From Cellulomonas hominis (GTDB lineage Bacteria; Actinomycetota; Actinomycetes; Actinomycetales; Cellulomonadaceae): a stretch of DNA of 36,175 nt. The notes under the pieces are model-generated. The model was not told the DNA's origin and did not search any database. It saw only the letters and a program-made list of their open reading frames with translations. This document shows positions 7,200 to 14,823 of this stretch, piece by piece. The stretch is from contig NZ_CABEGA010000044.1 in NCBI RefSeq assembly GCF_901521055.1, positions 1 to 36,175 of the forward strand, in the 5' to 3' direction. Position numbers and translations under genes: made by a program. Each line of letters opens with the position of its first letter. Position 1 is the first letter of the stretch.

Positions 7200-7505
7200 G
7201 TGCCGACCACCAGCGACGCCCCCGCCCCCGCCGACCGCCCGCCGCGCGTCGTCCTGTACGGCCGCGCGGGCTGCCACCTGTGCGCCGACGCGCGTGCCGT
7301 GGTCGCCGACGTGTGCGCAGCGACGGGCGACTCGTGGGCCGAGGTCGACGTCGACGCGGGCGGCCGCACACCGGACGGGCGCACCCTCGCGGACGCCTAC
7401 GGCGAGCTCGTCCCGGTCGTGGAGGTCGACGGCGCGCGGGTCGGCTACTGGCAGATCGACGCCGCGCGCGTGCGCGACGCCCTGGCGGCGGGACCGACGG
7501 CCTAG
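7200..7505 (+). CDS. Glutaredoxin-like thiol protein (DUF836 type)
   Basis: The 101-aa product has the thioredoxin-fold start VVLYGRAGCHLC with a CHLC active site (Cys25, Cys28) and the cis-Pro segment ELVPVVEVDG. Such small glutaredoxin-like proteins often precede rex or heme/respiratory genes in actinobacteria. A role in cytoplasmic thiol-disulfide exchange is inferred; the partner is unknown. The GTG at 7200 is chosen because it lies 6 nt after TAGGCT and leaves almost no N-terminal excess. Confidence 0.85.
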   Translation: MPTTSDAPAPADRPPRVVLYGRAGCHLCADARAVVADVCAATGDSWAEVDVDAGGRTPDGRTLADAYGELVPVVEVDGARVGYWQIDAARVRDALAAGPTA

Positions 7506-7508
7506 TCT
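7503..7508 (+). promoter_or_regulatory. Predicted -10 element of leaderless rex
   Basis: TAGTCT overlaps the glutaredoxin stop codon and is followed by 7 nt and the rex GTG start at 7516. There is no Shine-Dalgarno in between, so rex probably also has its own leaderless transcript. Confidence 0.45.
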
Positions 7509-7515
7509 GTTCCTC

Positions 7516-8211
7516 GTGCGAGCCCTGCCGCCGACCACCGTCGCCCGCCTGCCGGGATACCTGCGCTCCCTCGGCGGGCTCGCCTCCGAGGGCGTGACCA
7601 CGACGTCCTCCGACCAGCTCGCGGACCTCGTCGGCGCGTCGCCGGCGCAGCTCCGCAAGGACCTGTCCTACCTGGGCGCGGGTGGCCGGCGAGGGGTCGG
7701 CTACGAGGTCGACCACCTGCGCAAGCAGATCGCGCAGGCGCTCGGCATGGCCGAGGAGCGGCAGCTCGTCATCGTCGGCATCGGCAACCTGGGGCACGCG
7801 CTGGCGACGTACTCCGGGTTCGCGGACCGCGGGTTCGTGCTGGTCGGCCTGTTCGACGCCGACCCGTCGCTGGTCGGCACGACCGTCGCCGGTCACGTCG
7901 TGGAGCACGTCGACCGCCTGGAGGAGGTCGTGGAGCAGGTCGGGGCGAGCATCGCGATCGTCGCCACCCCCGCGTCCGCCGCGCAGGGCACCACCGACCG
8001 GCTCGTCGCGGCCGGCGTGACGGGCATCCTCAACTTCGCGCCGCGCACCGTCCGGGTGCCGGACGGCGTGGACGTCCGCGAGGTCGACCTGGGCTCCGAG
8101 CTGCAGATCCTCGGCTTCCACGCCCGCCGACGCTCGGCCCAGCCGGCACCCGAGCCGTCGCGGGAGCCGGAGCCGGAGCGCACGCCGGAGCCCGTCGCCG
8201 CGGTCGACTGA
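7516..8211 (+). CDS. rex: Redox-sensing transcriptional repressor Rex
   Basis: The 231-aa protein senses the NADH/NAD+ ratio; when NADH is low it binds TGTGAA-N4-TTCACA operators and represses respiratory genes. Residues ~10-75 form the winged helix, with SSDQLADLVGASPAQLRKDLSYLGAGGRRGVGY typical of Rex. The Rossmann NADH site begins at IVGIGNLGHAL (86-96), followed by GLFDADPSLVG. The C-terminus ends in a Pro/Glu-rich tail. The GTG at 7516 is chosen over upstream in-frame starts because those residues are a shadow of the glutaredoxin gene. The usual hemA partner is absent. A perfect Rex operator stands before menJ-nuo at 30872-30887. Confidence 0.95.
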   Translation: MRALPPTTVARLPGYLRSLGGLASEGVTTTSSDQLADLVGASPAQLRKDLSYLGAGGRRGVGYEVDHLRKQIAQALGMAEERQLVIVGIGNLGHALATYSGFADRGFVLVGLFDADPSLVGTTVAGHVVEHVDRLEEVVEQVGASIAIVATPASAAQGTTDRLVAAGVTGILNFAPRTVRVPDGVDVREVDLGSELQILGFHARRRSAQPAPEPSREPEPERTPEPVAAVD

Positions 8212-8270
8212 CCCGGACCGCCCGGCCGACTGGACCCTGCGACCCCCGGCCGACTGGCCCCCCGGCCGCC

Positions 8271-8336
8271 GAGGTCGTCACATCCGCACGAGGTCGTCCC
8301 GCAGGACTGACGACCTCGTGCCGTCCTGACGACCTC
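8271..8336. repeat. Nested palindromes made of four GAGGTCGTC copies
   Basis: A perfect 13-bp inverted repeat (8286-8298 GCACGAGGTCGTC with 8309-8321) is enclosed by another perfect 10-bp pair (8271-8280 GAGGTCGTCA with 8327-8336). All four arms contain GAGGTCGTC or its complement. The element is in the convergent rex/yceI gap and could fold as a hairpin in either transcript. Just before it, CGGCCGACTGG occurs twice (8223-8233 and about 8248-8258). Confidence 0.75.
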
Positions 8337-8368
8337 GCGGGGGGTGGACGGCCGGCCCCGGACGCGAG

Positions 8369-8408
8369 GAGGGCCCGATCGCGGCAGGGGGTGCGCGATC
8401 GGGCCCTC
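8369..8408. terminator. Bidirectional hairpin terminator between rex and yceI
   Basis: A perfect 15-bp stem (8369-8383 GAGGGCCCGATCGCG with 8394-8408) has a 10-nt loop and lies between two convergent genes. No T-tract follows on either strand, which is usual in this GC range. Confidence 0.8.
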
Positions 8409-8444
8409 GTCAGGGGCGCCCCCGGTGCCGGGGGCGCGGCAGGC

Positions 8445-8999
8445 TCAGGCCTGCTTGATGGCCGAGATCTCGAGCGAGACGACGACCTTGTCGGAGACCA
8501 GGACGCCGCCGGTCTCGAGGGCCGCGTTCCACGTGATGCCGAAGTCCTTGCGGGAGATCGTCGTGGAGGCGGAGAAGCCGGCGCGCTGGTTGCCGAACGG
8601 GTCGGTGGCGGAGCCGCCGAACTCGGTGGCCAGGTCGACGGACTTGGTGACGCCGTTGATGGTCAGGTCGCCGGTGACGACGTAGTCCTCGCCGTCCGCG
8701 CGGACGGCGGTCGAGGCGAAGGTCCACTCGCCGAACTTCTCCAGGTCGAAGAAGTCGGCCGACTTCAGGTGGCCGTCACGGCCCGCGTCGCCGGTGCTGA
8801 TGGTCGACGGGTCCAGGGCGGCGGTCACGCCGGACAGCGCCAGGTCGTCGGCGACGGTGATGGTGCCGGAGGTCACCGCGACGGTGCCGCGGACCTTGGA
8901 GATGCCCGCGTGGCGGACCGTGAAGGACGCCTCGGTGTGCGAGGGGTCGATCGTCCAGGTGCCGGCGGTCAGGGCGGTGGGGAGCGTCGTGGTCGACAT
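8445..8999 (-). CDS. YceI family protein
   Basis: The 184-aa product is a YceI-fold lipocalin-like beta barrel, a family thought to bind isoprenoid or other amphipathic molecules. Family signatures are GTWTIDPSHTEASFTVRHAGISKVRGT at the N-terminus, the DASTI-like LDPSTISTGDAGRDGHLKSADFFD segment, and GDLTINGVTKSVDLATEF. There is no signal peptide, so this copy should be cytoplasmic. The ATG at 8999 has a good Shine-Dalgarno (GGAGG, 9003-9010 on the minus strand). It diverges from a MarR regulator that probably controls it. Confidence 0.93.
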   Translation of the reverse strand: MSTTTLPTALTAGTWTIDPSHTEASFTVRHAGISKVRGTVAVTSGTITVADDLALSGVTAALDPSTISTGDAGRDGHLKSADFFDLEKFGEWTFASTAVRADGEDYVVTGDLTINGVTKSVDLATEFGGSATDPFGNQRAGFSASTTISRKDFGITWNAALETGGVLVSDKVVVSLEISAIKQA

Positions 9000-9019
9000 G
9001 GTGCCTCCTGCTAGAGATG

Positions 9020-9046
9020 GTTGAAGCATCAACTGCTGATAGTTGA
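9020..9046. promoter_or_regulatory. Overlapping palindromes, likely MarR operator
   Basis: GTTGAAGCATCAAC (9020-9033) and TCAACT-N6-AGTTGA (9029-9046) are two perfect inverted repeats sharing a half-site. They lie in the divergent yceI/marR gap, with a plus-strand TACAGT (-10 candidate, 9056-9061) beside them. MarR proteins commonly bind such repeats to repress themselves and the divergent gene. Confidence 0.6.
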
Positions 9047-9131
9047 GATTTCTACTACAGTGCGAGGCGGAGCGCAAGAGGTGGGACCATCGGCGGACGA
9101 GATCGCACCTGCGCCTGAGGGGAGGACGGCG

Positions 9132-9644
9132 ATGGTCGCCACGACGACCGAGGAGGTCCGCTGGCTCTCGGCGGACGAGCAGCGGGCCTGGCGCGCGTAC
9201 CGCGACGGGACGGCCCGGCTGCTGGACGTGCTCGCGCACGAGCTGGAGCAGGACTCCGGCCTGTCGCTGGGCGAGTACGAGGTGCTGGTCCGACTGTCCG
9301 AGGCGCCCGGCCGCACGCTGCGGATGTCCGAGCTCGCGGGTGAGCTCGCCCACTCCCGCAGCCGCCTCACGCACACGGTGCGCCGCATGGAGGCCGCCGG
9401 GCTCGTCGAGCGCGCGCCGTGCCTCGAGGACGCCCGCGGTGTGAACTGCACCATGACGGAGGCCGGCTGGCAGCGGCTCGTCGCCGCCGCGCCCTCGCAC
9501 GTCGAGTCCGTGCGCCGGCACCTGGTCGACGTGCTGTCCCCGCAGCAGATGCAGGCCCTGGGCGATGCGATGGCCGCCGTCGGCGCCGCCTTCCAGGCCG
9601 ACTGCGCGCAGGCGCTCGCCGACGCGGAGGCCGCGCAGTCCTAG
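9132..9644 (+). CDS. MarR family transcriptional regulator
   Basis: The 170-aa protein has the MarR winged helix: LSLGEYEVLVRLSEAPGRTLRMSELAGELAHSRSRLTHTVRRMEAAGLVERAPCLEDARG, with the DxRG wing motif as EDARG. Flanking helices should form the dimer interface. The ATG at 9132 follows GGAGG (9121-9125) at good spacing; an in-frame TTG at 9021 would start inside the predicted operator and is rejected. It is divergent from yceI and probably represses both genes; the ligand is unknown. Confidence 0.92.
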   Translation: MVATTTEEVRWLSADEQRAWRAYRDGTARLLDVLAHELEQDSGLSLGEYEVLVRLSEAPGRTLRMSELAGELAHSRSRLTHTVRRMEAAGLVERAPCLEDARGVNCTMTEAGWQRLVAAAPSHVESVRRHLVDVLSPQQMQALGDAMAAVGAAFQADCAQALADAEAAQS

Positions 9645-9698
9645 CCGTGCCTGGGGACGACGGCGCGACCACCCAGTCTGGTTTGCGAGACTGACCCC

Positions 9699-10355
9699 AT
9701 GGTCGCCACCACCCTCCACCTCATGCGGCACGGCGAGGTGCACAACCCCACCGGCGTGCTCTACGGCCGGCTCCCCGGCTACCACCTCTCCGAGCGCGGG
9801 CAGCAGATGGCCGAGCGGGTCGCCGCCCACCTCGCGGGCGAGCTCGACGGCCCCCGCCGGGACGTCACCGCGCTGTTCGCCTCGCCGCTGCAGCGGGCGC
9901 AGGAGACCGCCGCCCCGATCGCGGCGGCGCTGGACCTGCCGGTGCAGACCGACGAGGGCCTGCTCGAGGCGGAGAACCAGTTCCAGGGCCTGACCTTCGG
10001 CGTCGGCGACGGGTCGCTGCGCCACCCGCGGCACTGGCCGCTGCTCGTCAACCCGTTCCGCCCGTCCTGGGGGGAGCCGTACCGCACGCAGGTCGCGCGG
10101 GTGCTGGCCGTCGTCGACCGCGCGCGCGAGGCCGCCCGCGGGCACGAGGCCGTGCTGGTCAGCCACCAGCTGCCCATCTGGGTGACCCGGCTCGCGCTGG
10201 AGAACCGGCGGCTGTGGCACGACCCGCGCCGCCGGCAGTGCTCGCTCGCCTCGCTGACCAGCCTGGTGTTCGAGGACGACCGCCTGGTGCGGATCTCCTA
10301 CACCGAGCCCGCCGCCGACCTGCTGCCCGGCGCGTCCGCCGTGGCGGGGGCGTGA
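9699..10355 (+). CDS. Histidine phosphatase superfamily protein
   Basis: The 218-aa product has the RHG signature LMRHGEV at its N-terminus (phosphoryl-accepting His10), the LYGRLPGYHLSERGQQMA follow-on, an acidic EAENQF segment, and the second catalytic His in VSHQLPIW. It belongs to the phosphoglycerate-mutase-like branch; the substrate is unknown. It is the first gene of the cytochrome c maturation operon, as with the homologue before ccdA in mycobacteria. Its TGA overlaps the next gene's GTG (GTGA). A small hairpin (CAGTCT 9674-9679 with AGACTG 9688-9693) precedes the ATG and no Shine-Dalgarno is seen. Confidence 0.9.
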   Translation: MVATTLHLMRHGEVHNPTGVLYGRLPGYHLSERGQQMAERVAAHLAGELDGPRRDVTALFASPLQRAQETAAPIAAALDLPVQTDEGLLEAENQFQGLTFGVGDGSLRHPRHWPLLVNPFRPSWGEPYRTQVARVLAVVDRAREAARGHEAVLVSHQLPIWVTRLALENRRLWHDPRRRQCSLASLTSLVFEDDRLVRISYTEPAADLLPGASAVAGA

Positions 10356-10978
10356 CCGTGCGCGCCCTCCGGGGCCGTCGGGCCGGGGCCGCCGCGGTGG
10401 CGCTCGGGGCGGTGCTGGTGCTCGCGGGCTGCTCGGGCGGCGACGGCGGCACGGGCTCCGGCTCCGGGGACGGCGACGTGGCGGACCAGGGCTACGTCTC
10501 CGGTGACGGCTCGTTCACGCAGTGGGCCGCCGACGACCGGCAGGGCCCCGTCGAGGTGGCGGGCACCGACTTCGCGGGCCAGGCCGTCGACGTCGCGGAC
10601 TGGCGCGGCGACGTGGTCGTGCTCAACACCTGGTACGCCGCCTGCCCGCCCTGCCGGGACGAGGCCCCCGACCTGGTGGACATCGCGAACGAGTACGCGG
10701 ACGCCGGCGTGCACCTGCTCGGCATCAACGGGGTCGACGACGCCGGCGCGGCCGAGTCGTTCCAGCGCACCTTCGACGTCCCGTACCCGAGCATCGACGA
10801 CCGGGACAAGCAGGCGGTCGCCGCACTGCAGGGCGTGGTGCCGATCCAGGCCACGCCGACCACCGTGGTGCTCGACCGCGAGGGCAAGGTCGCCGCGCGG
10901 ATCGTCGGGCTCGCCGAGGGCTCCACGCTGCGCGCGCTGGTCGACGAGGTGCTCGCCGAGGGCGAGGGCGCTGCGTGA
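10352..10978 (+). CDS. TlpA/ResA-like thiol-disulfide oxidoreductase lipoprotein
   Basis: The 208-aa protein probably keeps apocytochrome c cysteines reduced outside the membrane before heme attachment. The N-terminus has Arg residues, a hydrophobic stretch and the lipobox LAGC (Cys27). The thioredoxin-like domain has NTWYAACPPCRDEAPDL with active-site CPPC (98-101), and the cis-Pro region is QATPTTVVLDREG. The GTG at 10352 gives a 4-bp overlap with the preceding stop; a GTG at 10358 is also possible. The next gene, ccdA, supplies its electrons across the membrane. Confidence 0.92.
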   Translation: MTVRALRGRRAGAAAVALGAVLVLAGCSGGDGGTGSGSGDGDVADQGYVSGDGSFTQWAADDRQGPVEVAGTDFAGQAVDVADWRGDVVVLNTWYAACPPCRDEAPDLVDIANEYADAGVHLLGINGVDDAGAAESFQRTFDVPYPSIDDRDKQAVAALQGVVPIQATPTTVVLDREGKVAARIVGLAEGSTLRALVDEVLAEGEGAA

Positions 10979-11862
10979 TGCTCGCCGACGTCGGGGACTC
11001 GTTCGCGCAGGCCGCCACCTCCGGCTCGCTGCTCGCGGCCGTGCCGGTGGCGGTGCTCGCGGGGCTCGTGTCGTTCGCCTCGCCCTGCGTGCTGCCGCTC
11101 GTCCCCGCCTACGTCGGCTACCTGGGCGGCATGTCCGCCGCGTCCGCGTCCGCGTCCCCGGTCGCCGGCACCCGGGCGCCCCGCGTCCCGGCCACGTCCG
11201 GCGGGTCGATCGACCTCGCCGGGAACCTCCCCGCGCAGCCGTCCCTCGGGGCGACGGCGACCGCGCCGGAGCCCTCCCGCGGCCGGCTGGTGCTCGGGGT
11301 GCTGCTGTTCGTCGCCGGGTTCACGGCGGTGTTCCTCGCGTACGGCTCCCTGGCCGGCACGCTGGGCTCGTTCCTGCTGCGCTGGCAGGACCCGGTGTCC
11401 CGCGTGCTCGGCGTGGGCGTGGTCGTCATGGGCCTGGCCTTCCTGGGGCTGGTGCCGTTCCTGCAGCAGGACCGGCGGAACCTGCTCGCCCCGCGGGCCG
11501 GTCTGTGGGGCGCGCCGGTGCTCGGCGTGACGTTCGGCATCGGCTGGACGCCCTGCATCGGCCCGACGCTCGCGGCGATCCTGCTGCTGTCGCTCGACGG
11601 CGGGTCGGCCGGCCGTGGCGCCCTGCTCGCGCTGGCCTTCTGCGCCGGGCTCGGGCTGCCGTTCCTCCTCGTCGCCCTCGGCCTGCAGCGCAGCCGCCGG
11701 GCGCTCGACTGGCTCGCCCGGCACCGCCTCGCCGTGATGCGCGTCGGCGGCGCCCTCCTCATCCTGCTCGGGATCGCGCTCGTCACCGGGCTGTGGTCCG
11801 CGTGGGCGGGCTGGCTCCAGGGCCTGCTCACCGGCGCCCAGCCCTTCGTCCCGGCGGTCTGA
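10978..11862 (+). CDS. ccdA: Cytochrome c biogenesis membrane protein CcdA
   Basis: The 294-aa membrane protein carries reducing equivalents from cytoplasmic thioredoxin to the outside thiol-disulfide oxidoreductase. The two conserved cysteines are in FASPCVLPLVPAYVGYLGG (first membrane segment) and GIGWTPCIGPTLAAIL (fourth). About six membrane segments are visible. A Ser/Ala/Pro-rich insert of ~50 residues separates the first two. The ATG at 10978 shares one base with the preceding TGA; a GTG just before it is an alternative. Confidence 0.93.
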   Translation: MLADVGDSFAQAATSGSLLAAVPVAVLAGLVSFASPCVLPLVPAYVGYLGGMSAASASASPVAGTRAPRVPATSGGSIDLAGNLPAQPSLGATATAPEPSRGRLVLGVLLFVAGFTAVFLAYGSLAGTLGSFLLRWQDPVSRVLGVGVVVMGLAFLGLVPFLQQDRRNLLAPRAGLWGAPVLGVTFGIGWTPCIGPTLAAILLLSLDGGSAGRGALLALAFCAGLGLPFLLVALGLQRSRRALDWLARHRLAVMRVGGALLILLGIALVTGLWSAWAGWLQGLLTGAQPFVPAV

Positions 11863-11863
11863 C

Positions 11864-13603
11864 ATGTCACGCGACACCGAGCCCTCGCCCCGCGGCTACA
11901 CGCCCGAGGGCCTCGAGGACGCCTTCAGCACCGGCCGCACCGCGGCGCCGGGCGGAGGGTCCGGCGCGCCGGCCGACCCCGGCCGGCCCGAGGGCTCCGG
12001 CGACGCCCCGCAGCTGCCCGCCCTCGGCGTCGTCGGCTGGCTCCGGTGGGGCTGGCGGCAGCTCACCTCGATGCGCGTGGCGCTGCTGCTGCTCATGCTG
12101 CTCGCGGTCGCCGCCGTGCCGGGCACGATCTTCCCCCAGCGCTCGCAGACCCCCGAGGACGTCGCGACCTACCTGGCCGACCACCCCGACCTCGGGCCCG
12201 TGCTCGACCGGCTCGGGTTCTTCGGCGTCTACTCCTCGGTCTGGTTCTCCGCGATCTACCTGCTGCTGTTCGTCTCGCTGGTGGGGTGCATCCTGCCGCG
12301 CAGCCGCACCCACCTGCGGGCGGTGCGGGGCCGGCCGCCGCGCGCGCCCCGCCGGTTCGACCGGTTCCCCGCGCAGGCGTCCGCGGAGCTCGACGGCACG
12401 CCGCAGCAGGTCGCCGAGCGTGCCTCCGTCGCGCTGGGCGGTCCGCGCTGGTGGCGCCGGTTCCGCGTCGACGTCCGCGACGAGGGCGGCGGCACGTGGA
12501 GCGTCGCGGCCGAGCGCGGCTACCTGCGGGAGACCGGCAACCTGGTGTTCCACCTCGCGCTCGTCGGGCTGCTCGTCTCCGTGGCGACCGGGCAGCTGCT
12601 GCACTACCGCGGGCAGGCGATCGTCGTCGAGGGCCGCGCGTTCGCGAACACCCAGAGCGACTACGACACGTTCGAGTCCGGCTCCGGGTTCAGCGCGTCG
12701 TCGCTCGACCCCTTCTCGCTGCGGCTCGACTCGTTCGAGTCCCGCTTCGACCCGCAGACGCTGCAGTCCCGCGACTTCACCGCGCACGTCACGGTCACGG
12801 AGCCCGGCGGGCAGGGGGCGGCGGACACGATCAAGGTCAACGAGCCGCTGCTCGCCGGCGGCGCGAAGGTCTACCTGCAGGGCAACGGCTACGCCCCCCA
12901 GGTCACCGTGCGCGACGCCTCGGGCGAGGTGGTGTTCGCGGGCGCCGTGCCGTTCCTCCCGCAGGACACGGTGTACACCTCGCAGGGCGTCATCAAGGTG
13001 CCGGACGTCACCACCGGCCCGCAGATCGGCCTCCAGGGCGTGCTGCTCCCGACGGCCGAGCAGGTCTCGGACGACATCTGGCGGTCGGTGTACCCGCAGC
13101 CCACCGACCCGCTGCTGGCCCTGGCGGTGTGGACCGGCGACCTCGGGCTCGACGACGGCGTCCCGCAGAACGTCTACCAGCTCGACGAGTCGGGCCTCAC
13201 CCAGGCGGTCGACGCCGACGGGCGGCCGGTCACGCTCTACGCGCGGCCCGGCGAGACCGTCGACCTGCCGGACGGGCTCGGCACCCTGACCTTCGACGCG
13301 CTGCCCCGGTTCGTCGCGCTCGACCTGCGGCACGACCCCTCGCTCGCGTGGGTGCTGACGTTCGCGCTGCTCGCGTTCGCGGGCCTCGCCACGTCCCTGT
13401 TCGTGCCCCGGCGCCGGGTGTGGCTGCGCGTCCGCCCGGCGGTCGCCGACGGGGACGAAGGTCCCGGGTCAGGCCGTACAGTGGTCACCGCCGCCGCTCT
13501 GGCGCGCGGAGACGACGTGGGTCTGCAGGCGGAGCTCGACCGGGCGATGGACCGGCTCCGCGACGCGACCGGCGACAGGCCCACCGGCCGACCCGGAAGG
13601 TGA
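11864..13603 (+). CDS. resB: Cytochrome c biogenesis protein ResB
   Basis: The 579-aa product is the large-loop subunit of the System II (ResBC) cytochrome c synthase, which exports heme and ligates it to CXXCH apocytochromes. Membrane segments flank SMRVALLLLMLLAVAAVPGTIFPQR, IYLLLFVSLVGCILPRSR, LVFHLALVGLLVSVATG, and a final one near residue 500. A large extracytoplasmic domain lies between the last two. It starts one base after ccdA's stop and is followed by ccsB, so it is in the same operon. Its length is normal for actinobacterial ResB. Confidence 0.95.
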   Translation: MSRDTEPSPRGYTPEGLEDAFSTGRTAAPGGGSGAPADPGRPEGSGDAPQLPALGVVGWLRWGWRQLTSMRVALLLLMLLAVAAVPGTIFPQRSQTPEDVATYLADHPDLGPVLDRLGFFGVYSSVWFSAIYLLLFVSLVGCILPRSRTHLRAVRGRPPRAPRRFDRFPAQASAELDGTPQQVAERASVALGGPRWWRRFRVDVRDEGGGTWSVAAERGYLRETGNLVFHLALVGLLVSVATGQLLHYRGQAIVVEGRAFANTQSDYDTFESGSGFSASSLDPFSLRLDSFESRFDPQTLQSRDFTAHVTVTEPGGQGAADTIKVNEPLLAGGAKVYLQGNGYAPQVTVRDASGEVVFAGAVPFLPQDTVYTSQGVIKVPDVTTGPQIGLQGVLLPTAEQVSDDIWRSVYPQPTDPLLALAVWTGDLGLDDGVPQNVYQLDESGLTQAVDADGRPVTLYARPGETVDLPDGLGTLTFDALPRFVALDLRHDPSLAWVLTFALLAFAGLATSLFVPRRRVWLRVRPAVADGDEGPGSGRTVVTAAALARGDDVGLQAELDRAMDRLRDATGDRPTGRPGR

Positions 13604-13608
13604 AGGAC

Positions 13609-14724
13609 ATGCCACTCGGCGACATCAGCACCCTGCTCGTGTGGGGTGCGGCGACGGCGTTCACGATCGCCCTGATCGCCTACTCCGTCGCGCTCGCCCG
13701 CGTCGCCGACGCCTCCTCCCAGGAGCACCGGGCGGCCCGCGCCGCGAGGATCGCCGCCGCGAAGCAGGCCCGTGCCGGTGCGCGGGAGGCCGTCGGCGCC
13801 GGCGGCCCCGCCGGGCTCGTGGTCCCGCCCGACGACGTCCCGTCCGGCGACGTCCCTGCCCGGTCCGGGCAGCTCCGCGACGCCGAGCCCGAGCACGCCG
13901 TCGCGCTGCCGTCGAAGGCCACCGGCATCGCGCGCTCGACCACCTACCTCGGGATCGTGCTGCTGCTGGCCGGCATCGTGCTGCGCGGCGCGGCCGCGGG
14001 CCGCTGGCCGACCGCGAACATGTACGAGTTCACGCTGGTCGGCACGCTCGTCGCCTCGTCGGTGCTCGTCGTCGTGCAGCGCCGGCGCGTCATCCCGTTC
14101 CTCGGGGTCGTGGTCATGGGCATCGGCGTGCTCGCGCTCGTGCTCGGGTTGAACGCCTTCTACGTGCAGGCGGACGAGGTCCAGCCCGCCCTGCAGAACT
14201 ACTGGCTCGTGATCCACGTCGGCGTGGCCATCGTCGCCACCGGCATCTTCACCGTCGCGTTCGCCACGGCGGTGCTCCAGGTCCTCCAGGACGGCCGGGA
14301 GACCGGGCGCTCGCACCTCGACCGCCCGTGGCGCTCCGCCGACGGCGTGCGCCGCTCGCTCGCCCGCTGGCGCGTCACCGGCCCCGCGTGGTCGTGGCTG
14401 CGCACGGTGCCGTCCGCCCGGCAGCTCGAGGCGCTGTCGTTCCGGCTGAACGCCATCGGCTTCGTGCTGTGGACGCTCACGCTCATCGGCGGCGCGATCT
14501 GGGCCGAGCAGGCCTGGGGCCGGTACTGGGGCTGGGACCCCAAGGAGGTCGGCACCTTCATCGCCTGGGTCGTCTACGCGGCCTACCTGCATGCCCGCAC
14601 GACGCGCGGCTGGGCCGGCCGCCGTGCCGCGTACTTCGTCTACGTCGGCTACGCCGCGGTGCTCGCGAACTTCACGGTCGTCAACCTGTTCGTCGACGGG
14701 AAGCACTCGTACTCGGGGCTGTGA
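13609..14724 (+). CDS. ccsB: Cytochrome c biogenesis protein CcsB (CcsA/ResC family)
   Basis: The 371-aa membrane protein is the heme-handling partner of ResB. The tryptophan-rich WWD-type motif is seen at AWGRYWGWDPKEVGTFIAWVVYA (Trp303 onward), and conserved His residues flank it in VIHVGVAIVATG and in the C-terminal HARTTRGW. About eight membrane segments are visible. A hydrophilic Ala/Arg-rich insert at residues ~40-100 is typical of the actinobacterial version. The ATG at 13609 follows a GAAGG-type Shine-Dalgarno at the end of resB; a longer in-frame reading is the shadow of resB. Confidence 0.95.
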   Translation: MPLGDISTLLVWGAATAFTIALIAYSVALARVADASSQEHRAARAARIAAAKQARAGAREAVGAGGPAGLVVPPDDVPSGDVPARSGQLRDAEPEHAVALPSKATGIARSTTYLGIVLLLAGIVLRGAAAGRWPTANMYEFTLVGTLVASSVLVVVQRRRVIPFLGVVVMGIGVLALVLGLNAFYVQADEVQPALQNYWLVIHVGVAIVATGIFTVAFATAVLQVLQDGRETGRSHLDRPWRSADGVRRSLARWRVTGPAWSWLRTVPSARQLEALSFRLNAIGFVLWTLTLIGGAIWAEQAWGRYWGWDPKEVGTFIAWVVYAAYLHARTTRGWAGRRAAYFVYVGYAAVLANFTVVNLFVDGKHSYSGL

Positions 14725-14734
14725 GCCGCCGACG

Positions 14735-14753
14735 GCCCGCGCTCTAGGCGGGC
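14735..14753 (+). terminator. Small hairpin after the cytochrome c maturation operon
   Basis: GCCCGC (14735-14740), a 7-nt loop and GCGGGC (14748-14753) form a GC-only stem 11 bases after the ccsB stop. A TAGCGT -10 candidate for the next gene follows at 14768-14773. Confidence 0.4.
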
Positions 14754-14823
14754 ACCTCCGGCCGGCGTAGCGTGGGTCCTCCCCGCGACGGTGCGGGGTG
14801 ACGCGCGCCGCGGGGGGCGGGTG

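Noticed and set aside
9021..9131. Longer MarR starting with TTG at 9021
   Set aside because: It would begin inside the operator palindromes and lacks a ribosome site; the ATG at 9132 has GGAGG and gives a normal MarR length.
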